Positions 25,867 through 34,603 of a DNA stretch of 34,603 nt are shown here, piece after piece. Position numbers and translations under genes: made by a program. The DNA is from Hyphomicrobiales bacterium. GTDB lineage: Bacteria; Pseudomonadota; Alphaproteobacteria; Rhizobiales; Methyloligellaceae. Positions within the stretch are counted from its first letter, which is position 1; every line of letters starts with the position of its first letter. The notes beneath the pieces were generated by a model. It was given only the letters and a program-made list of their open reading frames with translations. It did not search any database and was not told the origin of the DNA. The stretch spans positions 10,598 through 45,200 of the forward strand of contig PLBV01000097.1 in assembly GCA_003135455.1 (NCBI GenBank), given 5' to 3'.

Positions 25867-28455
25867 ATGCTTGAAAGGGCCATCGCTGCGGTTGCCACAG
25901 CATGTTGTCGGGTTCCCTGGTTTACGGTGTTCATCGCGTCGACGGTAACTTCCGGCGCGATTATCTACGCCTTCCAACATTTTGCAATTAACACGGACAC
26001 GAGCGCGTTAATTTCATCGAGGCTTCCGTGGCGCCAGCACGAATTGAAGCTCGATGCGGCATTTCCGCAACGGTCCGATACGATCTTGGTGGTTCTGGAC
26101 GGGGCGACGCCTGAGCTTGCCGAGGGCGCAACGCGGGCACTTGCAGCTGCCCTCATCGAGAATCCCGACCATATCGAAACGGTTTATCGGCCCGACGGAG
26201 GCGCCTTTTTTGAGAAGAGTGGGCTGCTGTTCTTGCCTGTCGAAGGGGTGCAGCGCTCGACCGAGCAGCTGATTCGGGCCCAGCCCTTTCTCGGCACGCT
26301 GGCCGCCGACCCATCGCTGCGTGGCCTCGCCGATGCGCTATCCCTCATTCCGCGGGGGATGAAAGAAGGCCAGATCGAAATCAAAGACTTCGCCGCACCG
26401 CTTTCGCGTGTGTCCGCCGCCATCGAAGATATCATCGACGGGCGCTCCGCTGCGTTCTCCTGGAACGAGCTTCTGACCGGCGCGGCGTCTGACCCAGGCG
26501 AGCTGCGCCGCTTCATCCGCGTCAAGCCGATCCTCGATTATGGTTCGCTGGAGCCGGGTGCCGCGGCATCGGAGACGATCCGCAGCGCCGCCGCCAAGCT
26601 CGGTCTTGTGCCCGATCACGGTATCAAAGTCCGTCTTACCGGCCCCATTGCCATTGCCGATGAGGAATTCGCAACGCTTGCCGACGGCGCGCTGCTCAAC
26701 ATCCTCTTGACGACCGGGGTGGTGTTGCTCGTTCTCTGGCTCGCGCTGCGCTCGGGTCGGATTATCCTCGCAGTCGTTCTCAGTCTCTTCGCTGGCCTTG
26801 CCGCGACTGCCGCCTCAGGTCTGGCGATGCTGGGCGCCTTCAATCCTATTTCAGTCGCCTTTGCCGTCCTCTTCGTCGGTATCGGGGTCGATTTCGGCAT
26901 CCAAGTGTCTGTGCGCTACCGAAAGGAACGGCACATCAACGACGATCTAAACGCCGCGCTCGGGGCGGCCGTCGCCGGAATAGCGAATCCCTTGACTCTG
27001 GCCGCGGCCGCCACGGCAGCCGGCTTCTATGCTTTTTTGCCCACCGACTATCGCGGCGTATCGGAATTGGGGCTCGTCGCCGGCACGGGCATGATCATCG
27101 CCTTCATCACCAGCATTACGCTCTTGCCCGCACTCTTGACGATTTTGAAGCCGCCGGGGGAGTCGAGCGAGATCGGGTACCGCAGGCTCGCTCCGGTCGA
27201 CCGCTTCATGGCGCGCCATAGAGTTTCGATCCTGCTTCTCACCGGTATTTTGGTTGCGGCAGGTCTGCCGCTCCTCAATGACCTCAAATTCGAGTTCAAT
27301 CCGCTGAGCTTGAGGAGTGCAAAAGTCGAATCGGTAGCAACGCTGATCGAGCTCATGAAGGACCCGGCGAACACCCTTAGCGGGGTCGACGTCCTTGCTC
27401 CGTCACTGGAGGACGCTAAGGTGATTGCGCAACGCTTGGAGAGGCTCCCTGAGGTTTCCGGCGCGACGACGCTGGCAAGCTTCGCGCCGCAGCAGCAGGA
27501 TGAGAAGCTAGCCCTGATCGAAGATGCGGCTTCTCTGCTTGGTCCTACCATCGACGTTTCGGAGCCTAGGCCGCTCCCAACCGACGACGAGACAAAGGAA
27601 GCACTCACCAATGCGGCTCAGGGCTTTACGGTAGCCGCGGGCCAAGGTTCCGACGCCTCGTTAAGCAGCGTTGCCGCGGCGCTGACGAAGCTCGCCGGCA
27701 CCGATCCAGCGCGCCGAGCCGCTGTCGGAAACGCCCTTCTCGATGGCCTGAGACTTCGGCTTGAGCAGATCCGCATCGCGCTACGGCCGGAGCGCGTCTT
27801 AATCGATCGAATGCCGCAGGACCTGGTGCGCGAATGGGTGGCCTCCGATGGTTCGGCCCGCGTCGAAGTCGCCCCCAAAGGCGATCAAAACGACGACGAA
27901 ACGATGCGACGCTTTGCCTCCGCTGTGCTCGCGGTCGCACCGGAAGCGACGGGCTTGCCGATCCTAGTCCAGCAGTCGGCGCGCACTGTTGTGCGCGCGT
28001 TCCTGCAAGCTGGCGCTCTCGCGCTGGTCTCGATCACGGTGCTCTTGCTCGTCGTTTTGCGGCGCGTCAGGGACGTGCTGGTGACGCTCGTGCCTCTGCT
28101 GCTTGCAGGTGTCGTAACGTTGGAGCTGACGGTGCTCTTAGGATTGCCGCTCAATTTCGCCAACATCATTGCGCTGCCGCTGCTGCTTGGTGTTGGGGTG
28201 GCGTTCAAGGTTTACTACGTGCTCGCCTGGCGAGGAGGCGAGATAAGCCCACTCGCATCGTCGCTGACGCGCGCCGTTATATTCAGCGCGATGACGACGG
28301 CAACCGCTTTCGCAAGCCTATGGTTGTCGAATCATCCCGGCACGTCCAGCATGGGAAAGCTTTTATGCCTGTCGCTCGTCACCACACTCGCTGCGGCCGT
28401 GCTGTTTCAGCCAATCCTGATGGGGCCGCCCCGGCAGCCGGCGCAGCCGAGTTAG
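25867..28455 (+). CDS. hpnN: HpnN, hopanoid RND transporter
   Basis: RND/MMPL architecture with TM clusters (LLTTGVVLLVLWLALRSGRIILAVVLSLFAGLAATAASGLAML; VLFVGIGVDFGIQVSVRYR). Start ATG 25867 preferred over TTG 25777. Confidence 0.92.
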   Translation: MLERAIAAVATACCRVPWFTVFIASTVTSGAIIYAFQHFAINTDTSALISSRLPWRQHELKLDAAFPQRSDTILVVLDGATPELAEGATRALAAALIENPDHIETVYRPDGGAFFEKSGLLFLPVEGVQRSTEQLIRAQPFLGTLAADPSLRGLADALSLIPRGMKEGQIEIKDFAAPLSRVSAAIEDIIDGRSAAFSWNELLTGAASDPGELRRFIRVKPILDYGSLEPGAAASETIRSAAAKLGLVPDHGIKVRLTGPIAIADEEFATLADGALLNILLTTGVVLLVLWLALRSGRIILAVVLSLFAGLAATAASGLAMLGAFNPISVAFAVLFVGIGVDFGIQVSVRYRKERHINDDLNAALGAAVAGIANPLTLAAAATAAGFYAFLPTDYRGVSELGLVAGTGMIIAFITSITLLPALLTILKPPGESSEIGYRRLAPVDRFMARHRVSILLLTGILVAAGLPLLNDLKFEFNPLSLRSAKVESVATLIELMKDPANTLSGVDVLAPSLEDAKVIAQRLERLPEVSGATTLASFAPQQQDEKLALIEDAASLLGPTIDVSEPRPLPTDDETKEALTNAAQGFTVAAGQGSDASLSSVAAALTKLAGTDPARRAAVGNALLDGLRLRLEQIRIALRPERVLIDRMPQDLVREWVASDGSARVEVAPKGDQNDDETMRRFASAVLAVAPEATGLPILVQQSARTVVRAFLQAGALALVSITVLLLVVLRRVRDVLVTLVPLLLAGVVTLELTVLLGLPLNFANIIALPLLLGVGVAFKVYYVLAWRGGEISPLASSLTRAVIFSAMTTATAFASLWLSNHPGTSSMGKLLCLSLVTTLAAAVLFQPILMGPPRQPAQPS

Positions 28456-28479
28456 CGTGCCCGCGGTGCCGATTAGCGG

Positions 28480-29907
28480 TCAGGCGCCGACGTCACGCCT
28501 CTCGCGCAGGAAGCGGAAAAATTCCAAACCCTCGCGCAGCCGGCGCTTCATCATCTCGGGGCTGCGCACCATCTCGCCGACGATGGCGGCGATCTTTGGG
28601 GCACGGAAGTAGAACCGCTTATAGAAGGCTTCGACCGAGTCGAAGATCTCGGTATGGCTCAGATGCGGATAGGACAGGGGCGCGATTTGCGTTCCAAGCT
28701 CGGTCAAGAGTTCCTGGTTCTCATCGAACAGCCATTTGTTCTCGCGCGCCTGATTGTACAGGAAGGTGCCGGGGTAGGGTGCGGCCAGCGACACCTGGAT
28801 CGTGTGCGGGTTGATCTCGTTGGCGAAGCGGATCGTCTCCTCGATCGTCTCCGTGGTCTCGCCGGGAAGGCCGAGAATGAAAGTGCCGTGAATGACGATG
28901 CCGAGCTCGTGGCAGTCCTTGGTGAAACGGCGGGCGAAGTCGACGCGCACGCCCTTCTTGATATTGTACAGGATCTGCTGATTACCGGTCTCATAGCCGA
29001 CCAGCAGCAGCCGCAAGCCATTGTCCTTCATCACCTTCAGCGTCTCGCGCGGGACGTTGGCCTTGGCGTTGCAGGACCAAGTTAGGCCAAGCTTGCCGAT
29101 CTCCTTGGCGAGCGCCTCGACGCGCGGCAGATTGTCGGTGAGCGTGTCGTCGTCGAAAAAGAACTCCTTGACCTGTGGGAACGCAGCCGCAGCCCATTTC
29201 AGCTCTTCTATGACATTGCCGACGCTGCGCACGCGGTAGCGATGACCGCCGACGGTCTGAGGCCAAAGGCAGAAGGTGCAGCGCGATTTGCAGCCGCGGC
29301 CGGTGTAGAAGGAGATGTAGGGATGCTTGAGATAGCCGCCGAAATAATTCTCGACGACGAGGTCGCGCTTATAGACCGGCGTGACGAAGGGCAGTGAGTC
29401 CATGTCCTCCAGTGTCGGGCGTTCGGCGTTGTGAACAATGACGCCGTCCGCATTGCGATAGGACAGGCCGACGATCTTGCTCCAGTCCCGTCCTTCCGAC
29501 ACTTCCTTGATGGTGTAATCGAACTCGTTGCGGGCAACGAAATCGATAGCCCATGACGCTTTCAGGCTTTCCTCGGGCTGCACAGCGACCTTGGCGCCGA
29601 TGAAGCCGATCTTGAGGCTCGGATTGAGCTCCTTCATCGCCTCCGCGGTCTTCACGTCGCTCGCGAACGATGGTGACGACGTATGCAGGACAAGCAGCTC
29701 GTATTGGCGCGCGTAAGGGGCGATATCGGCAAAGCTGAGATCGTGCGGCGGCGCGTCGATAAGTTTTGAGTTCTCAACCAGGGCTGCAGGCTGCGCAAGC
29801 CAGGTCGGGTACCAGAACGAGCGAACTTCGCGGCGCATTTGGTAACGGGCGCCTGCGCCGCCATCAAAGCCGTCATAGGACGGAGCTTGCAGGAAGAGCG
29901 TTCGCAT
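28480..29907 (-). CDS. hpnJ: HpnJ, B12-binding radical SAM protein
   Basis: MRTLFLQAPSYDGFDGGAGARYQMRREVRSFWYPTWLAQPAALV; FYTGRGCKSRCTFCLWPQTVGG. Confidence 0.95.
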   Translation of the reverse strand: MRTLFLQAPSYDGFDGGAGARYQMRREVRSFWYPTWLAQPAALVENSKLIDAPPHDLSFADIAPYARQYELLVLHTSSPSFASDVKTAEAMKELNPSLKIGFIGAKVAVQPEESLKASWAIDFVARNEFDYTIKEVSEGRDWSKIVGLSYRNADGVIVHNAERPTLEDMDSLPFVTPVYKRDLVVENYFGGYLKHPYISFYTGRGCKSRCTFCLWPQTVGGHRYRVRSVGNVIEELKWAAAAFPQVKEFFFDDDTLTDNLPRVEALAKEIGKLGLTWSCNAKANVPRETLKVMKDNGLRLLLVGYETGNQQILYNIKKGVRVDFARRFTKDCHELGIVIHGTFILGLPGETTETIEETIRFANEINPHTIQVSLAAPYPGTFLYNQARENKWLFDENQELLTELGTQIAPLSYPHLSHTEIFDSVEAFYKRFYFRAPKIAAIVGEMVRSPEMMKRRLREGLEFFRFLRERRDVGA

Positions 29908-29921
29908 ATGCGTCTGTCCCC

Positions 29922-31082
29922 TCAGTTCGGCGTAAGGGTTCCATCGGACTGAAGCGCGTACCGACTACCCCGCCAGATCATTGGCCCTGGCAGAAAGCTC
30001 GCCAGGAAAATTGCAAAGCTCAGTAGATCGCGAAGGGGACTAAGCCAGGGCGAAACTCTCCTTCCGCTCCCGTCGCGCATAGATTCGACTTGTATCGAAA
30101 CCGCGAGCCGACAAGCAAGCGCAAGCGCAACCAGTCCGATGCCGATGGCGCCGAAGCCTTGTAGTGCCGCCGCGGCGAGCGCCAAGGGCAAAGCATGGGT
30201 AAGCACCAAACCCACATAACCCCATGGGTCAAGCAGGCGCAGGGTGCGCGCCCAGCGCAGCTCGTGGCTGAGCAGCTCGCCAAAGCTTTGCTCGGAGCAG
30301 ATGTGGCTGAGGAGGAGCCGAGGAATTGCAACCCTAAGTCCCAACCCGCGAACGGCCTCCCCCATCGCGTAGTCGTCGGCGAGCTGGTCGGAGAAAGCCC
30401 TAAACCCACCAATACGATTGAGGGTCTCGGCTCGGAGCGCAATGGTCGCGCCAAAGCATGGCCTGGCGAGCCCAAGCTTGAGACCCACCAAGACGCTGGG
30501 TAAAAAATGCTGATTGATTGCCGCGGCAGAAAGGCTGGACCAAAGCCCACCAACAGGGTACCCGCGGTACAAGCAGGTCACGAGCCCTATGCCTGGCGCA
30601 GAGAGCGCCGATACCACGTCTGGGAGATACTCCCGCTCGACCCTAATGTCGCTGTCCGACACCACGATGATATCATGGCGGGCACGGTTCAACATATTGA
30701 CAAGATTAGAAACTTTTCGATTGCTGCCATGGAGGCTTGGGTCGACCACGAGCTCGATGTCGTGATCCGGAAACCGTTCGCTGAGACGCCGTATCACCGC
30801 CCCCGCCGGATCGGCCGCATCGTGGACGCCAAAGACGAGTTGGATGCTGCCGCCGGAGTCTTGGCTGCAGAAAGAGGCTAAGTTCGTGCTAAGTTCCGAC
30901 TCAGCCCCACAAAGCGGCTTTAGAATTGTGAGGCCTGGGCTTGACTGCAGGGTAGTGGGCGATTTTTGGGCAAATCGCCGCAGGAGCGCCGCCGCAAAAA
31001 GAGCATAGATGCAGCCTGATATGGCGCAGAGGGTAAAAATTGGCCAGAGCCAAGAAGCAAGTTTCAACGTAAACTCATCCAT
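29922..31082 (-). CDS. hpnI: HpnI, hopanoid glycosyltransferase
   Basis: Ceramide-glucosyltransferase-like GT: LTILKPLCGAESELSTNLASFCSQDSG, IIVVSDSDIRVEREYLPDVVSAL. Start placed at MDEFTLKLASWLWP. Confidence 0.93.
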   Translation of the reverse strand: MDEFTLKLASWLWPIFTLCAISGCIYALFAAALLRRFAQKSPTTLQSSPGLTILKPLCGAESELSTNLASFCSQDSGGSIQLVFGVHDAADPAGAVIRRLSERFPDHDIELVVDPSLHGSNRKVSNLVNMLNRARHDIIVVSDSDIRVEREYLPDVVSALSAPGIGLVTCLYRGYPVGGLWSSLSAAAINQHFLPSVLVGLKLGLARPCFGATIALRAETLNRIGGFRAFSDQLADDYAMGEAVRGLGLRVAIPRLLLSHICSEQSFGELLSHELRWARTLRLLDPWGYVGLVLTHALPLALAAAALQGFGAIGIGLVALALACRLAVSIQVESMRDGSGRRVSPWLSPLRDLLSFAIFLASFLPGPMIWRGSRYALQSDGTLTPN

Positions 31083-31164
31083 TGAGGGGACCTTCGGCCT
31101 GCGCCTGCCCAAGCTGCGGCAGACCGGACGATAAGTATAGACCCCTGAACGGGGTTTGGGGGCG

Positions 31165-32157
31165 ATGAGAGCCAGGGCGCGTTCCATTCTCGGTCGGATA
31201 GCCGCCATTGCGCTTGCGGCCGCGCTCTCAGCTTGCGCGGCGGGCGGTCCGTCCGTTCCGCCGCCCGAGCTCCTTGCGTCCCATAACTCCTCCGACGAAC
31301 CCAAAGTCGTCCAGGCTGGGCTCGGCGCACCGACGGACGTGGCTGGTCTGCCGGACGAACCCAAAGAGGTCTCCGATCCGCTGGAAAAGATGAACCGCTC
31401 GGTATTTGAGCGCAACCAGCGCTTCAATCACGCGGTGGTGTATCCGGTTGCCAAGGCGTACCGCGATGTCGTGCCGGAAGCGGTTCGCGATACGGTTGAA
31501 TCCTTCGCCGGCAACCTCGCCGAGCCCATGGTCTTCGCCAACGATGTCCTGCAGCTGCGTTTGCAGGCGGCAGCGACCACTGCGGGCCGCTTTGCCTTCA
31601 ACTCGACATTCGGCCTGGCCGGCCTGTTCGATGTCGCAGCTCCCAGGGGTCTGCCGCACCAATCCGGCGACCTCGGACAGACACTCTATGTTTGGGGTAT
31701 GCGCGATAGCGCTTACCTCGTCGTGCCGATTATCGGGCCGACCAACCTTCGCGATCTGGTTGGGACCACCGTTGAATTCGTTGCTGCGATCCCGGCCGGA
31801 GGGTTGCTGTCAACGCAGATCGCTTCCACCGTAAACAACCTAACCATCGCCGGCACGGTTGCGAGCCCGTTCACCAAATTAGGCCAAGCCGACCAGATGG
31901 CGGAACTCGAGGAGAGCTCGATCGACTTTTATTCCATGCTGCGCAGCGTTGTGTATCAGAAGCGGCAGGCGGAGCTGCAAGAAGCTCTCGAGACGAGCGG
32001 CTGGACCGGTTCCCGCTATGCGGCCAGTCCGGCTGGAGAAGCAGGAACAGCAGAAGCAGGAACAGCGTCAGTCTCGACCGCCTCCCTTTTCGGTGTGCCA
32101 ATTCCCGCGCCAAAGGAGCAGGGGTTGGTGGCTAACACGTTCCAAGGCGGCCAATGA
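31165..32157 (+). CDS. mlaA: MlaA/VacJ-family lipoprotein
   Basis: Lipobox-like LSAC; DPLEKMNRSVFERNQRFNHAVVYPVAKAYRDVVPEAVRDTVESFAGNLAEPMVFANDVLQ; SGDLGQTLYVWGM. Confidence 0.92.
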   Translation: MRARARSILGRIAAIALAAALSACAAGGPSVPPPELLASHNSSDEPKVVQAGLGAPTDVAGLPDEPKEVSDPLEKMNRSVFERNQRFNHAVVYPVAKAYRDVVPEAVRDTVESFAGNLAEPMVFANDVLQLRLQAAATTAGRFAFNSTFGLAGLFDVAAPRGLPHQSGDLGQTLYVWGMRDSAYLVVPIIGPTNLRDLVGTTVEFVAAIPAGGLLSTQIASTVNNLTIAGTVASPFTKLGQADQMAELEESSIDFYSMLRSVVYQKRQAELQEALETSGWTGSRYAASPAGEAGTAEAGTASVSTASLFGVPIPAPKEQGLVANTFQGGQ

Positions 32158-32795
32158 CTGGGTCGCGAGGCCATATCTGCAGGCGCGCGTCCATCATGGT
32201 CTCACTTGGGCTCGCGCTGTCTCTTCTTGTGCCGATCAAGGGATATGGCGAGAGCACGGATCCTGCTGCGTCGCGCATCGATAGTTTCTATAACGCCCTG
32301 CTCGACACGATGAAGCAGGCAAAGCAGCTCGGCCTCAAGGGGCGCTACGACAAGCTCGCTCCCGTTCTCACCAAGACCTACGATCTTGCGTCAATGTCGA
32401 GGATCGCCGTCGGGCAAAGCTGGAACGCACTTCCCCCGCAGCAACAGCTGAGCATCGTCAATGCCTTTACGAGGATGACGACAGCCACCTATGCGACCCG
32501 GTTCGATGATTTCTCTGGCGAGCAGTTCGAGATTTTGCAGACTGTCGATCAGCCGAACGGGGACAAGATCGTCAAGACTCGCATCATTCAGTCCAACGGA
32601 AAACCCGTGGCGCTCAACTATTCGATGCGCAAGACAGACGCCGATTGGAAGATTGTCGACGTGTACCTCGATGGCACCATCAGCGAGCTTGCAAGCCGGC
32701 GGGCGGAATTCGGGGCGATCCTCAAGTCAGGCGGCCCCGATGCGCTCGTCAGCTCGCTTGTCAAAAAGGGTGACAAGCTGTTGGCAGGGAGCTGA
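32154..32795 (+). CDS. hpnM: HpnM, MlaC/Ttg2-type periplasmic lipid-binding protein
   Basis: MlaC-like: [67 protein letters not shown] overlap with the mlaA-like gene. Confidence 0.88.
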   Translation: MTGSRGHICRRASIMVSLGLALSLLVPIKGYGESTDPAASRIDSFYNALLDTMKQAKQLGLKGRYDKLAPVLTKTYDLASMSRIAVGQSWNALPPQQQLSIVNAFTRMTTATYATRFDDFSGEQFEILQTVDQPNGDKIVKTRIIQSNGKPVALNYSMRKTDADWKIVDVYLDGTISELASRRAEFGAILKSGGPDALVSSLVKKGDKLLAGS

Positions 32796-32860
32796 CGAAG
32801 CTTGATGGTCATAAGCCGCACGTATCTTCGCGAGTGAGCCTCGCGAGCCGAAAGGAGTCC

Positions 32861-34603
32861 ATGGACATAAAGGCGCCCCAAGCATCGAAGACGCCACTCC
32901 TCGATCGGCTGCACACGCCCGAGGATCTGCGCAAGCTACCCGAAACGGACTTGCCGCAGCTTGCCGCCGAGCTCAGGCTGGAGACAATCGATGCGGTGTC
33001 GATAACCGGGGGCCACCTGGGTGCCGGTCTCGGCGTCATCGAGCTGACCGTGGCGCTGCATTACCTGTTCGACACGCCGCGTGATCGGCTCATCTGGGAC
33101 GTCAGCCACCAAGCCTATCCACACAAGATTTTGACGGGCAGGCGAGGGCAAATTAGCACCCTGCGTCAGCCCGGCGGGCTGTCGGGCTTCACGCGGCGCG
33201 TCGAGAGCGAATACGACCCCTTCGGGGCCGCCCATTCATCGACCTCAATCTCTGCCGGCCTCGGTATGGCGGTTGCGCGTGACCTCCGCGGCGCCGACAA
33301 CCGAGTTGTTTGCGTCATTGGCGATGGTGCCATGAGTGCGGGCATGGCCTATGAAGCAATGAACAATGCAGGAGCTCGCGACGCCCGCCTGATTGTCGTT
33401 CTCAACGATAACGCGATGTCGATTGCCCCGCCGACGGGTGCCTTGTCGGCCTATCTCGCCCGTATAACGTCGAGCCGTTCCTACTTTTTTTGGCGTAATT
33501 TCGCCAAGCGGCTCGCCCGGCGCTTGCCGAAGACTTGGGAACGCCGCCTAGCCCGTCTGGAAGAATATACTCGCCATCTCTGGCAGGGTGGCGCCTGGTT
33601 CGAGGAGCTTGGTTTCTACTATATCGGCCCTATCGACGGGCACGACCTCAATCAGCTCCTGGCCGTGCTGAAAAATGTCCGCGACGCGCGCCAAGGCCCA
33701 ATTCTCGTTCATATCGTCACCAAGAAGGGCAAAGGCTACCAGCCCGCAGAGGCCTCCGCCGACAAGTATCATGGTGTCGCCAAGTTCAATGTGGTGACCG
33801 GCGCGCAAGTGAAGTCGGCATCAAAGGCACCGACATACACGCGGGTCTTCGCCGACAGCCTCATCGCTGAAGCGAGAAAAGACGGGACGATCGTCGCCAT
33901 TACGGCGGCCATGCCGGACGGAACGGGGCTCGACCGATTCGCCAAGGAGTTTCCCGAGCGAACCTTCGACGTTGGAATCGCCGAGCAACATGCCGTGACC
34001 TTCGCCGCAGGCTTGGCATGCGAGGGGCTGAAACCATTCGCTGTGATCTATTCCACATTCCTCCAGCGCGCTTACGACCAAGTCGTGCACGACGTCGCCA
34101 TACAGAAGCTGCCGGTGCGCTTTGCCATCGACCGTGCCGGTCTCGTCGGCACCGACGGGCCGACCCACGCTGGCTCTTTCGATCTCGCTTATCTTGGCTG
34201 TCTGCCTGATTTTGTCATTATGGCTGCCGCCGACGAGGCGGAGCTGAGGCATATGGTGGCGACCCAGGTCCTCATTGAGGACCGGCCATCGGCGTTACGT
34301 TATCCGCGCGGCGAGGGCACCGGTGTCGATCTGCCCGCGCAAGGTTCGGCGATTGAGATCGGCAAGGGCCGCATCATGCGCGAAGGCACCACGATTGCCA
34401 TCCTATCGCTCGGCACCCGGCTAGCGGAATGCTTGAAGGCAGCGGATCAGCTTGAGACTTTCGGGTTTTCGGCGACTGTCGCCGACGCGCGCTTTATGAA
34501 GCCTCTCGATCGGGACCTGATCAGCCGGTTGGCCCGCGAGCACGAGGTGCTCGTGACCGTGGAAGAAGGCTCGATTGGAGGCTTCGGCAGCCATGTGCTG
34601 CAT
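32861..34603 (+). CDS. dxs: 1-deoxy-D-xylulose-5-phosphate synthase, 3' truncated by window
   Basis: ATG 32861, open to the window end (581 codons): [90 protein letters not shown]. Missing from the ORF track because there is no stop in the window. Confidence 0.96.
   Translation, partial: MDIKAPQASKTPLLDRLHTPEDLRKLPETDLPQLAAELRLETIDAVSITGGHLGAGLGVIELTVALHYLFDTPRDRLIWDVSHQAYPHKILTGRRGQISTLRQPGGLSGFTRRVESEYDPFGAAHSSTSISAGLGMAVARDLRGADNRVVCVIGDGAMSAGMAYEAMNNAGARDARLIVVLNDNAMSIAPPTGALSAYLARITSSRSYFFWRNFAKRLARRLPKTWERRLARLEEYTRHLWQGGAWFEELGFYYIGPIDGHDLNQLLAVLKNVRDARQGPILVHIVTKKGKGYQPAEASADKYHGVAKFNVVTGAQVKSASKAPTYTRVFADSLIAEARKDGTIVAITAAMPDGTGLDRFAKEFPERTFDVGIAEQHAVTFAAGLACEGLKPFAVIYSTFLQRAYDQVVHDVAIQKLPVRFAIDRAGLVGTDGPTHAGSFDLAYLGCLPDFVIMAAADEAELRHMVATQVLIEDRPSALRYPRGEGTGVDLPAQGSAIEIGKGRIMREGTTIAILSLGTRLAECLKAADQLETFGFSATVADARFMKPLDRDLISRLAREHEVLVTVEEGSIGGFGSHVLH

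Noticed and set aside
25669-25980. 103-aa minus-strand ORF upstream of hpnN
   Set aside because: Overlaps the hpnN N-terminus; no domain recognised.

Overview
This window looks like alphaproteobacterial (probably Hyphomicrobiales/methylotroph) chromosome. It reads as three blocks. (1) ~1-3.2 kb: the end of a tetrahydromethanopterin-linked C1 gene cluster (fhcD 3' end, fhcC) followed by a fused PabB-PabC gene. (2) ~7.2-15.3 kb: a general stress response (GSR) island with ecfG, nepR, phyR and a HWE histidine kinase, surrounded by small membrane, coiled-coil and CsbD-type genes. Many of these are preceded by sequences matching the EcfG promoter GGAAC-N16/17-CGTT. One such promoter drives no evident ORF and instead precedes a ~95-nt C-rich transcript ending in a hairpin plus U8, a strong candidate GSR small RNA. 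(3) ~15.6-34.6 kb: a large hopanoid biosynthesis and transport locus (hpnA-B-C-D-E-F/shc-G, hpnH, ispH, hpnN, hpnJ, hpnI, mlaA/vacJ-like, hpnM, and dxs truncated by the window edge). Between blocks 1 and 2 lie a His/Ser-rich secreted protein gene and a secreted WD40-caspase gene. Several palindromic dispersed repeats sit just after stop codons, and three of them supply the stop codon. Family calls come from reading the translations; no database search was run.
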